A stretch of 7,587 bases of DNA, taken from Sphingopyxis sp. Lineage in GTDB: Bacteria > Pseudomonadota > Alphaproteobacteria > Sphingomonadales > Sphingomonadaceae. Below are positions 1-6,969 of the stretch, one piece after another. How positions within the stretch are numbered: the first letter of the stretch is position 1; each line of letters opens with the position of its first letter. The DNA lies in NCBI GenBank assembly GCA_012035435.1, contig JAAUPH010000110.1:1-7587 (forward strand). The letters run 5' to 3'. Made by a program: the position numbers and the translations under genes. The notes beneath the pieces were generated by a model. It was given only the letters and a program-made list of their open reading frames with translations, did not search any database and was not told the origin of the DNA.

Positions 1-2221
1 ACCGACTGCGCGGCCACCAGCTCGGCGCGCGCCGGGGTGATCGAATAATGGACCGAGCGGCGCAGCGTTTCGACGACCGTGCCGTCAGCGGCGAGAATTT
101 CCGCGACAAGCGCGTTGGCGCCGTCCTCAATCGGCACGCCGCGCCACAGGCTGACGCTCACACCGCCGCCAGGCGAGCGTGTCGTTCCATCGGCCAGCAG
201 TCCGTCGACGCTTTGCCGCCCACTGTCAACCGCACGCGCTGGTCGGGCAAATGGCGGACGGCGATACGGATCGCCTTGGTGCGCGGATTATGGTCCTCGC
301 CTGGGAAAATCCAAGCCGGCAGGGGCGTCTCGTCGGCGAACCAGTTGGTGCTGGCGCCCGCCGCATCGGGCTTCGCCCGCCACCGCCGGGCGCGCCGGTG
401 CCACTATGGCAGTTTCTGAGCGCGCCTTCGTCGTCATCGCCCGGAAATCGGCGCGCAGCAGCGATCCGCCGCGTCCTTCGACGAACCGCGAAATGCTGCT
501 TCCTGCACTCCGCGTTGAGCGGGCACAATCGACCGGCGCCTGATCGAGCGGCAGCGTCGATGGGTCAATCTGCACCACATGCGTGCCGGGCCGGACGCCT
601 TCGAAATGATAGCGGCCATCGGGGTCGGTGACGGTGTAGCTGCCATCTTGCAACATCACCCGAACACCGCCGATTCCCTCGGCTTTTGCGGGGTTTAACA
701 GGCATCCGCCCTCGGTGATCCGACCAATGACGGTCATCCGGTCGCCGAGCTGATCGCGGCGGATCGTGACCAGTGCTTCGGCCACCTCGCTCGCCGCGCC
801 GCGATTGTCGCTGGCACGGGCAAGATTCAGCGCGCCGCCAGGACGCGCCGACGTCAGCACCTCGGCAAGATAGGTGATCATTCGCCGCTCATCAGGCGCA
901 AGTGGCGGCAAGATGAGCGTAAACCCGCGGCCATCGGGATCGATGACCGGAGTCGCGGGCGCGCCGCCAACACGAATACTACCCGGCCTCAGCCGCATCG
1001 ATGTCGGCAATTGGTCGCGAACCGTTACGACGCCGGTCGTTCGCCTTCGGTCACGATTGGCGACTTCGATCCGGTATTGAACGACATCGCCGGGCGCGGC
1101 GATCTGCGTCGATGTCGTCTTGCGGAGAATCACCGGCGTGCCGGGCTGATCGATCGGAATATCGACTCGCACTGGTTCGGGCGTATTCAAGGTGAACGGC
1201 TGGCCATAGCTGGACCCGTTGATGACAAGGGTAATCCATCATCCGGACGCCGATAATCCGCCAGCGCGGCGGGCGGGGCCGTCGATGGCGCAGTGAAGGG
1301 CGCGGGCGGTGTGACGACCAGTCGGTATGTCCCCGGCGCCACAAAGGGAAAACGATAATCGCCTGCTGGGAAGGTGTAGACACGTCCTGAGCTGTCGGTG
1401 ACATTCTGACCCGTCACCATGGTCGATGGATAGCTCGACACCCCATCATCGCCGAAAACCTGCGCTGGCTGGCCGGTTGCAGCGTCGACGATCGTCACCT
1501 GCACGCCCGTGACCGGCGTGCCGTCGCCGCTGTCAAAAACGATGCCAAACGGGTCGACCAGGAAATCAATCACCGCAGTCGCGGTCAGCGCGCTATTGCT
1601 CACCTCGGCGACGGTAAGCGAAATACTGGACCCCGGCGTCACCGACAGGCGGCAATCGCCCGCGACGATCGGTGGCGGGACACCCAAGCTATTGATCATG
1701 CCGATAAATCGGTTGCTGTCGATCGCATCCTCAACCAATGTCAGCTGCTCGGCATCGCCATTGGCAAGGCGAACGGTCACGTCAACGGTGTCGCGCGCTG
1801 CGGCATTGATGTTGGCGCTGGGCAGGAGCACCGCGACGACGATGACATCGCCCGCGCTAAACTGGCTCGACTGCAACAGCTGCGCTGGATCGGTCGGAAG
1901 CGACGCGAAAGCACCCGCAGGTTCAATCATTACCGGCCCAGCGCGGCCCGCGCAGCGGGTCGGCGCGAGCGGGGCGCTGAAATTGCCGCGATCACCGACC
2001 AGGCGATAGGTGGAAACGCTCGGCTGGTTGGGCAGGGGGGCGCTAACCAGGGTGTCGACGCGATTGGAATTGGTGCGGAACGACTGACCGCCAATCTGCC
2101 AGTCGGCAACGGCAGTGTTGGAGATTGTCCGCGACTGTGCAGCCGCCGGCGCAGCCAGCAGCAGTGCCGAGGCCCCCATGGCAGCGCCAAAAGCGCCGAA
2201 AATCTTGGTTAACAGTCGCAT
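1..2221 (-). CDS. Large exported DUF11 / Cna-B-like repeat protein (gene D), partial at left edge, with three apparent frameshifts
   Basis: N-terminal ~740 residues of a very large secreted or surface protein; the C-terminus lies off the left edge. The ATG at 2221 opens a signal peptide (residues 1-28, ending AAPAAAQ). An N-terminal beta domain follows, holding Cys90 and Cys190. A Cna-B/SdrD-like domain spans about residues 225-308 (FGIVFDSGDGTPVTGVQV through FVAPGTYRLVV). Next come a DUF11 domain (LRKTTS..APGDVVQYRIEV..LPTSMRLRPGSIRVGG) and a second carboxypeptidase-regulatory-like domain (GRITEGGC..GVRVMLQDG..TDPDGRYHFEGVRPGTHVVQID). The last part reads DHNPRTKAIRIAVRHLPDQ and then SVSLWRGVPIEDG. 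This reading needs three frame changes: near 1232-1236 (one base missing), at 368-370 (one extra base in GGG) and near 210-214 (one base missing beside TTT). Homology on both sides of each break is convincing. No Shine-Dalgarno is visible before the ATG. Function unknown; a surface or adhesive role is inference. Confidence 0.8.
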
Positions 2222-2227
2222 TTTGCA

Positions 2228-2273
2228 AAAGGGGCGGTAGGCACTGTCCCGCTGGACTGTGCCGCCGCCCCTT
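2228..2273 (-). terminator. Rho-independent terminator/attenuator hairpin between genes C and D
   Basis: A long inverted repeat: arm 2229-2249 pairs with 2254-2273 around the 4-base loop CGCT (2250-2253). Paired blocks are GTCC/GGAC, GGCAC/GTGCC and AAGGGGCGG/CCGCCCCTT, interrupted by one T-T mismatch and a small internal loop. Read leftward, the stem ends in TTTT, as expected of an intrinsic terminator for gene C (stop at 2281-2283). D's start codon begins only about six bases past the T run, so the hairpin also occupies the whole leader of D. It is therefore either a full terminator with D transcribed by read-through, or an attenuator. No D-specific promoter can be seen in the 59 bases between the genes. 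Confidence 0.75.
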
Positions 2274-2280
2274 CATGGGA

Positions 2281-3333
2281 TTATTCGACGGTTGCCTGAA
2301 ACACGAGCGTGCGCGTGGTTCCAGCAGCGATCGATGCGATGGTGCCTTCGACCAGCGGATCGGCGAAAGTGCCGCCCGCGACACCATCGGCGTTGCAACT
2401 CGTGCCCGTCACTGTCCCGTTCAAGCGGATTGATCCAGCCGAGAAGGTCAGTTCTGCAGGCACGTTATCGTCAATCTCCACGCTGGTCGCGGGTGCCGCG
2501 CCCGTATTCTGGATTGCGATGCAATATTCCACGACGGCGCCCGGGATCATCTTGGGATTGACGCCCAAATTGAATGGATCCGATACGACGCGACTGGTCT
2601 TTGTGACGATCAGATTGGCCGTGACGACGGTGAAATCATCATCATCCGAATGCGCGCCGTCACGAGGGCCGTCAACCACACCGGCGGTATCGGCAAAGAC
2701 GGTGTCGACGCCTGCGGTGTTCGCACCGACAGTTTGGGTAATCGCTGCGCCTTGCGTGGCGGCGACGCCAGCCTCGCGTGCCGTCGCCGTAAGACGGACG
2801 CCCGCAACATCGGTGTTGAGCTGCGTGCCCGGCACATTGCCCACGATCAGGATGGTGACCGATGCGTCTGCCGCCAGTTCATCGATAAAGCTGATCGCCG
2901 TATCGGTACCTGAATCATAGCTGTTGTTGCCGTTGACATCGCGAAACAACGAAAACGCAGTGACGTCGAAGTTATCGGTTCCGCCATGTGCTGCCGTGCC
3001 GCCCGAAATCTGCGTCGCAGTCAGTGCGAAATCGAGCGGTGCGTTTGACGTATTGGTCACGGTGAACGCCGTCGAAGCGCCGGTTTGGCCCGGCACCACG
3101 CTGGTGGTTACTGCGCCCACCTCGGCAACCGTCAGGTTGATCTTGCGGTCAACGGTAAAGCTGTCGGCAGCGGTGCGCTGCGTCTGGCTGACGCCGCCGA
3201 CCTGATAATCGACCGTGACATTGTTGGTGATGACGGTACCCGAAGCGGTTCCGGCTGCAACGGCAGGCGTGGCCGACAGGATCATTACTGCGGTCGCCGC
3301 ACCGGTGGTCATTAATTTCAGCTTGCTGGTCAC
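2281..3333 (-). CDS. Exported DUF11-domain protein (gene C), 350 aa
   Basis: Intact gene starting at GTG (3333), chosen because AAGGAG lies seven bases upstream (3341-3346); an in-frame start further up lacks this. Residues 1-28 form a signal peptide (KLKL basic end, hydrophobic core, cleavage near PAVAAG). Residues 29-170 form a Thr/Asn-rich beta domain whose pattern matches gene A: GTVITNNVTVDYQVGG, then an NLTVAEVG strand, TVTNTSNAPLDF, and an acidic loop DVNGNNSYDSGTD (133-145) resembling a calcium-binding turn. Residues 240-350 are a canonical DUF11 domain (LIVTKTSRVVSDPFN, NPKMIPGAVVEYCIAIQNTG, SVEIDDNVPAELTF, SIRLNGTV). Cys271 and Cys313 could form a disulfide after export. It ends at the TAA directly before the hairpin. 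Likely secreted or cell-surface; the specific role is unknown. Confidence 0.88.
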   Translation of the reverse strand: MTSKLKLMTTGAATAVMILSATPAVAAGTASGTVITNNVTVDYQVGGVSQTQRTAADSFTVDRKINLTVAEVGAVTTSVVPGQTGASTAFTVTNTSNAPLDFALTATQISGGTAAHGGTDNFDVTAFSLFRDVNGNNSYDSGTDTAISFIDELAADASVTILIVGNVPGTQLNTDVAGVRLTATAREAGVAATQGAAITQTVGANTAGVDTVFADTAGVVDGPRDGAHSDDDDFTVVTANLIVTKTSRVVSDPFNLGVNPKMIPGAVVEYCIAIQNTGAAPATSVEIDDNVPAELTFSAGSIRLNGTVTGTSCNADGVAGGTFADPLVEGTIASIAAGTTRTLVFQATVE

Positions 3334-3340
3334 AGCTGAT

Positions 3341-3346
3341 CTCCTT
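3341..3346 (-). promoter_or_regulatory. Shine-Dalgarno AAGGAG deciding the GTG start of gene C
   Basis: AAGGAG on the minus strand, seven bases before GTG at 3333. It fixes the start downstream of the longer in-frame extension and places the signal peptide at the protein's N-terminus. Confidence 0.8.
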
Positions 3347-3399
3347 GTAATCGAATGCCATTTTATCGCCGCTGGCACTCCCCAAAGCGGCTGTTCGAA

Positions 3400-3861
3400 T
3401 TATTTGACGATGCCGCGAAACATCAGCTTGCCGGACGCGCCAGCAGGAATGGGTGTGTTGAATGCCCAGCGGATGTGGGTCACATCTTCGTTGCGGGCGG
3501 CGCGGTCGGCGCCATTGGCATCGGCGACGCGCAGCTGCCCGAGCTCGCCCCAATTCTTGCCGCCATCGACCGAAACTTGGGCCGTTCCTTCGCCCTGTTC
3601 GGCATATTGGACGGCCGAGGGCATCGGGTTGGTGACCACGAATTTTTCGGCGGGCTTGCCGCTGGCGTTGCGATAGTTGAGGACGAACAACAGCCGGTCA
3701 CCGGGGGTGACGACGCGCGGCTCTTCGAGCACAACCTTGCGGTTGCCCTGGGCGTCGGTCGACACACGTTCGACAAAGACATTGTTGCTAAGCGAAACGG
3801 GGTTCGCCAGCGCGGGTGCGCTGGCGGTCAAGGCAGAAATCATGAGCAAAAACATACGCAT
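3400..3861 (-). CDS. Small exported DUF11-like protein (gene B), 153 aa
   Basis: Begins at ATG 3861; GAGG (3870-3873) lies eight bases upstream and overlaps the TGA stop of gene A, suggesting translational coupling. Residues 1-19 are a signal peptide (hydrophobic FLLMISALTASAPALA, cleavage before NPVSL). The mature part is one beta-sandwich-like domain: LSNNVFVERVSTDAQGNRKV, then RVVTPGDRLLFVLNYRNASG, FVVTNPMPSAVQYAEQGEG, SVDGGKNWGELGQLRV, and a closing HIRWAFNTPIPAGASGKLMF strand. The motifs 'V.PGD.L.....Y.N' and 'V.NP.P' are those of DUF11 / conserved-repeat domains. It is much shorter than its neighbours, with no cysteine and no membrane anchor apart from the signal. It may be a soluble partner of the larger proteins; that is inference from position only. 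Confidence 0.85.
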   Translation of the reverse strand: MRMFLLMISALTASAPALANPVSLSNNVFVERVSTDAQGNRKVVLEEPRVVTPGDRLLFVLNYRNASGKPAEKFVVTNPMPSAVQYAEQGEGTAQVSVDGGKNWGELGQLRVADANGADRAARNEDVTHIRWAFNTPIPAGASGKLMFRGIVK

Positions 3862-3869
3862 GGTCGTTT

Positions 3870-3873
3870 CCTC
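3870..3873 (-). promoter_or_regulatory. Shine-Dalgarno GAGG of gene B overlapping the stop of gene A
   Basis: On the minus strand the sequence reads TGAGGAAACGACCATG: the A stop TGA (3874-3872) shares its last two bases with GAGG, eight bases before the B start. Ribosomes finishing A are placed on B, implying coupled synthesis and an operon. Confidence 0.7.
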
Positions 3874-4878
3874 AGTTGATCGTAGTGCGGAAGGTAACGG
3901 AGCGGACATTGCCGCCGGCGATGGTGCCGAGGTCGACGATGACCTGGCCTGCGTTCAAGCGTCCAGCATCGGCATCTGCGGCATCGGACTGCGGCGTACC
4001 GCCCAGTGTGATTGAGCCGGGAACATAGGTGGTATTGGCGGGCACGCTGTCGTTGATGGCCAGACCGCTGACGCTACCCGTGCCGCTGATTGTGGCAGTG
4101 ATGGTGTAGGTTATGATCGCGCCCGGGATTGGCTCGCTGCCGCCGAGCGGGTCGAGGATCGTGGCCGACTTGGCGAGCGACACTGTCGCGCTGGCGACCA
4201 CGAACGCGCCGTCATCCTGGCCGTCCGGCGCTGGTCGCTCCGACCGACAGCGTCGCCGCCGCCTTCGCCTTGGCCCGCGAAAGAGGTGCCGGGCGTGCCG
4301 GTGCCGGTCCGTGCGGCCGCAACCAGCGCGACGATGCCGCGATTGCCAGTCAACCAGCCGCCGGGCGTGGTGTTGAGGACGAAAATGGTGACTGCGGCGT
4401 CCGGGTTCAGCGTCGGGTCATTGGCTCCGGCAACATAGACCACGTCGATGCCGGGCTCATACACGCCGTCACCATCGTCGATGACGATCGAGGTGACGGT
4501 CGGATCATAATCGTCGCCGCCGCCATTGGCGATCGGGGTCAAGCCAAAGCTCTCGACGCCATTCCCAGTATTGGTGATGGTAAAGCTCAGCACCTGATTG
4601 GTTGCGCCGGGCGTCGTTGTGACGTCGGCGGGATTGTTCGACGCGACCGTGACATTCAGCAATTCGTCCACCAGCATATTGACGGTGTTCGAATTGACAT
4701 TCTGTGTCCCGGCCCCGGCATCAAAGCTGGCGCTGGCGGTGTTGCTGATGGTCGTGCCCGCACGCGTGCCTGCGGCCAATGCGGGCTGGCTGAGCAGCGC
4801 GATTGACGACGCAGCGAACAGCAGTCCTGCCACTCGCATCCGCCCTCTGCCGCTGACTTCCCGAAACCTTGACGTCAC
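3872..4878 (-). CDS. Exported DUF11-domain protein (gene A), first gene of the operon, with one apparent net frameshift
   Basis: Starts at GTG 4878, with AGGAG (4885-4889) six bases upstream. The first 36 residues are a signal region (basic SGRGRMR, hydrophobic LLFAASSIALL, cleavage near PALAAG). Residues 38-210 parallel gene C: RAGTTISNTASASFDAG, LLNVTVAS, LSFTITNTGNGVESFGL, the acidic loop DDGDGVYEPGID, and DAAVTIFVLNT. After Ala210 (4249-4251) the initial frame runs into Arg/Ser-rich nonsense and stops at 4111. From about 4225 downward a second frame carries QDDGAFVVASATVSLAKSA and a DUF11 domain (GGSEPIPGAIITYTITA, INDSVPANTTYVPGSITLGG), ending at TGA 3872-3874. The join needs one missing base, or two extra bases (one near 4243-4245 and one near 4225-4227) giving VVGATSADGQDDGAF, the more natural peptide. 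Corrected length is ~335 aa, matching C. Function unknown; secreted or surface. Confidence 0.82.
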
Positions 4879-4884
4879 AACTTG

Positions 4885-4889
4885 CTCCT
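4885..4889 (-). promoter_or_regulatory. Shine-Dalgarno AGGAG for the GTG start of gene A
   Basis: AGGAG on the minus strand, six bases before GTG at 4878. It supports a GTG start directly ahead of the signal peptide. Confidence 0.7.
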
Positions 4890-4929
4890 GAATTCTGGTC
4901 CGAATTGGAGCTGTCCTGCCAAATAAGGG

Positions 4930-4956
4930 ATAATATCTGGTTAATGGGGCACCTAA
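4930..4956 (-). promoter_or_regulatory. Possible promoter of the exported-protein operon
   Basis: In the 198-base divergent spacer, the minus strand holds TATTAT (4930-4935), with TTAGGT (4951-4956) 15 bases upstream as a poor -35. This would start transcription roughly 40-50 bases before gene A. The spacer is clearly less GC-rich than its surroundings, which suits a promoter region, but the match is weak. No convincing promoter for the rightward gene was found. Confidence 0.3.
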
Positions 4957-5076
4957 GAACTGGACTTTTCCAAGGGTGCAATTGTTTGCATCGTTGGCGG
5001 GAGGATGGTTGTTTTGGCGCTGGCAACCGCTTCCGCATTGGACTAAGCGCGGGCGTGCAGCAGGGTTTTGTTCATC

Positions 5077-6276
5077 ATGAATGACGTCGATAACGACAAA
5101 AAGGCGTCGATCGATCCGGCCAAAATCGGTGCGGCGACACAGCGAACATTGGATCGCATCGCGCAGGACGATCTGCGCCGCGATCGGCTGCTTGCCGCAC
5201 TCACGCTGATTTTGGGCAGCGGATTATGCTTGGGTGTGCCCTTTGCGCTGAAGGCAGGCGCCGAGTTTTTCCTGCCGCTCACCGCCGCTATCATCGTCGC
5301 GATTGCGCTTGTTCCGCTGCTCGAATGGCTTGAGCGGCGGGGGCTGCCATCGCTGGTCGCGGCGTTCATTGCGCTGTTGAGCTTTGTGATGCTGGTAAAC
5401 GCGGCGCTGGCGATCGTCGTCTTGCCCGCCGCCGGATGGTTTGCGCAGCTGCCCGATACCTTGCCACGTATCCAGAGCAACATAGCGCCGCTTATCGATT
5501 TTTACACGGCGTTTCAATCATTTGTCGACCGGACGCTGCAGTCGGTCGCCAGCGGGACCGAGGCAACGGCGCAGGCGATGGCGGCGCAGGCACCGACGTC
5601 CGTCGTCGATTATTTCATCTCGGCGGCCCCGGCGGCGGCGATCCAGCTTTTCTTCGCGCTGCTCGTGGTCTTCTTCTTCCTCAGCAGTTGGACCCGGCTG
5701 CGGCGGGGGACGATCCGGCGCCGCGGCAGTTTCGACGGCGCAATACGCACCGCCCGGCTGATCCAGAATGTGGTCGATGCAACCGCAGATTATCTAGGGA
5801 CCATCACGCTCATCAACGTGATCCTCGGCTTGATCGTGGCGGCGCTGTTGTGGCTGATCGGCATGCCGTCGGCGCTGATGTGGGGCGGGCTGGTCACGCT
5901 GTGCAACTATATCCCCTATCTGGGCCCGATTATCGCGGCGATCCTGCTTGGTCTTGGCGGGTTGATGACCTTTGATGCCATTGGCTTGGCCCTGCTGCCG
6001 TCGCTCCTGTTCATCGCTGTGCATACGATCGAGGCCAATATCGTCACACCGCTGGTGCTGGGACGGCGGCTCACCCTCAATCCGCTCCTGATTTTGGTAT
6101 CGCTCAGCTTTTGGGGGTGGGTGTGGGGAACGCCGGGAGCCCTGTTGGCGGTGCCGCTGCTGTTGATCATTCAGACCGTGCTTGCGACAACAGGGACGCC
6201 CGATTTTGCCGGTTTCCTGTTCGAGCGCGGCACGCTGACCCACGACGATGACGAAGATGACGCGCATCCCGCCTGA
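5077..6276 (+). CDS. AI-2E/PerM family membrane transporter, 399 aa
   Basis: Polytopic inner-membrane protein of the AI-2 exporter-like (PerM/TqsA) family; members are proposed exporters or transporters, but the substrate here is unknown. The length is usual for the family. Hydrophobic segments lie at about residues 38-58, 63-82, 92-122, 185-203, 243-262, 265-295, 300-318 and 335-370. A charged N-terminus (1-37) and an Arg-rich cytoplasmic loop after SSWTRLRRG (203-216) flank them. Family motifs are NYIPYLGPIIA (277-287), EANIVTPLVLGRRLTLNPL (319-337) and WGWVWGTPGALLAVPLL (346-362). The C-terminus is acidic (HDDDEDDAHP, 389-398). The ATG at 5077 is preferred, with AGGG eleven bases upstream; a TTG at 5068 is only two bases from that site. 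It is divergent from gene A and probably monocistronic. No frameshift seen. Confidence 0.93.
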   Translation: MNDVDNDKKASIDPAKIGAATQRTLDRIAQDDLRRDRLLAALTLILGSGLCLGVPFALKAGAEFFLPLTAAIIVAIALVPLLEWLERRGLPSLVAAFIALLSFVMLVNAALAIVVLPAAGWFAQLPDTLPRIQSNIAPLIDFYTAFQSFVDRTLQSVASGTEATAQAMAAQAPTSVVDYFISAAPAAAIQLFFALLVVFFFLSSWTRLRRGTIRRRGSFDGAIRTARLIQNVVDATADYLGTITLINVILGLIVAALLWLIGMPSALMWGGLVTLCNYIPYLGPIIAAILLGLGGLMTFDAIGLALLPSLLFIAVHTIEANIVTPLVLGRRLTLNPLLILVSLSFWGWVWGTPGALLAVPLLLIIQTVLATTGTPDFAGFLFERGTLTHDDDEDDAHPA

Positions 6277-6302
6277 TTTTTTCACGGCGCGGGGTAACAG
6301 CG

Positions 6303-6330
6303 GTTGACAGCATCGCAGCGCCGCAATAAT
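6303..6330 (+). promoter_or_regulatory. Sigma-70-type promoter for tRNA-Asp
   Basis: TTGACA (6303-6308) and AATAAT (6325-6330, five of six to consensus) separated by 16 bases, placing a start near 6337, about 14 bases before the mature tRNA. An 8-bp perfect inverted repeat, GCAGCGCC (6315-6322) and GGCGCTGC (6331-6338), brackets the -10 element. Confidence 0.6.
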
Positions 6331-6350
6331 GGCGCTGCTCCCAAGCACAC

Positions 6351-6427
6351 GCGGGTGTAGCTCAGTTGGTTAGAGTGCCGGCCTGTCACGCCGGAGGTCG
6401 CGGGTTCGAGCCCCGTCGCCCGCGCCA
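6351..6427 (+). tRNA. tRNA-Asp (anticodon GTC)
   Basis: Complete cloverleaf. The acceptor arm GCGGGTG (6351-6357) pairs with CGCCCGC (6417-6423) with one T-G wobble. The D arm contains GCTCAGTTGGTTAGAGT. The anticodon stem is CCGGC/GCCGG (6378-6382, 6390-6394) around CTGTCAC, with anticodon GTC at 6385-6387. The T arm is GCGGG-TTCGAGC-CCCGT (6400-6416). The discriminator is G6424 and CCA is encoded at 6425-6427. Reads GAC/GAU codons. No intrinsic terminator with a T run follows. Confidence 0.97.
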
Positions 6428-6530
6428 CTTCATCCCAGCACTGTCGGATCGCCATCGGCGGTGAAGCGTTCAAGCCTGCTGGCTGGCGGGCCTCATGCCT
6501 TGCAAAAGCCCTGCACCCACGAGCCCTGCG

Positions 6531-6625
6531 ATGCTGCCCTGGGTCGTCCTCGACACGGCTGAGATGACCGGCGCGGCTCGCTGCGCCTGAAGTCGGCGCG
6601 GCGCGAATTCTCGATCATGCTCGGC
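6531..6625 (+). pseudogene. Spermidine-synthase-like N-terminal fragment, frameshifted
   Basis: From ATG 6531 the frame reads MLPWVVLDTAEMTG. With one base added within GGCGCGGC (6570-6577) it continues GGSLRLKSARREFSIMLG. The pattern 'PW..LDTA...GG.LRL.....EFSI.LG' matches, from memory, the N-terminus of spermidine/spermine-synthase-like proteins. The catalytic methyltransferase-fold region is absent: the frame passes straight into unrelated sequence at about 6623. No clear ribosome binding site. The minus strand of the same stretch is also open (GSIAGLVGAGLLQGM..), so the strand assignment is moderate. Confidence 0.4.
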
Positions 6626-6724
6626 GCCCTCGCCACGATGACGGCGGCGGTCGTCAATTATTTCTTCGGGTCGTCGGCCGGTTCGCGCGGGGCCAGGACG
6701 ACCTTGGGTGCGCGACGTTTCTGA
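6620..6724 (+). pseudogene. Holin-like C-terminal membrane fragment
   Basis: The same plus frame continues [19 protein letters not shown] followed by [15 protein letters not shown] and a TGA at 6722-6724. A hydrophobic helix ending in 'YFFGSSAGS' is typical of the C-terminal end of phage/gene-transfer-agent 3-TM holins. Only one helix is present, without the preceding two segments or a start codon of its own. The 3' part overlaps the response-regulator-like fragment on the other strand, so one of the two tails is probably not meaningful. Confidence 0.35.
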
Positions 6725-6969
6725 TCCAGCGCCTTGGCGGACCGCTTCATCAGGTCCGGCAGGTCGAAGGGTTTCGGGAGGTAATCGAAGGCCTCAGCCT
6801 CGGCCGCCTGACGCCCGCCAGCCGCCGCTTCGGGCGAGGTGTGCAGGACGACCGTCTTGGTCGTGTAGCCTACCTCGTAGCTGGCCGTCAGGCCGATCTG
6901 GTCAGGCCACCCGGCGAACGCGTCGCCGTCGTCGAGTCGATCTAGAATCCATGAACTCGAGATTGACGG
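6658..6969 (-). pseudogene. Response-regulator (NtrC-like) receiver fragment with unrecognised upstream part
   Basis: Open on the minus strand for 103 codons but without an initiation codon for the full stretch. The downstream half reads [20 protein letters not shown], then [15 protein letters not shown] and a stop at 6658-6660. '[11 protein letters not shown]' is the conserved Lys-Pro end of a receiver domain as in NtrC; the phospho-acceptor Asp region and the sigma-54 ATPase domain are both missing. The upstream half ([20 protein letters not shown], then [14 protein letters not shown]) does not look like a receiver and was not recognised, so the open frame itself may be a fusion of two sources near 6806. 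Confidence 0.45.

Noticed and set aside
48..631. Several overlapping plus-strand frames at the left edge
   Set aside because: All lie antisense to the recognisable repeat-protein sequence of gene D and have no ribosome site or domain character.
205..1240. Programmed ribosomal frameshifting in gene D
   Set aside because: Breaks go in both directions and no standard slippery heptamer with downstream structure is present; indels explain them better.
4129..4806. Plus-strand frame of 225 codons opposite gene A
   Set aside because: Antisense shadow in GC-rich DNA; gene A on the other strand has a signal peptide, ribosome site and family motifs.
4940..4956. CtrA-like site (TTAG..TTAA) in the divergent spacer
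   Set aside because: The gap between half-sites is 8, not the usual 7, and one half-site is imperfect.
6428..6465. Possible terminator after tRNA-Asp (CGCC-ATC-GGCG)
   Set aside because: Only a 4-bp stem and no T run follows.
6282..6473. Minus-strand 63-codon frame containing ATGLEPATSGVTGRHSNQLS
   Set aside because: This is the well-known false protein produced by reading antisense across a tRNA gene; it covers the tRNA-Asp completely.
6941..6961. TCTAGA and CTCGAG restriction palindromes close together, suggesting a cloning vector junction
   Set aside because: Two six-base palindromes 9 bases apart can occur by chance, and no vector backbone sequence was recognised nearby; kept only as a weak hint toward a chimera.
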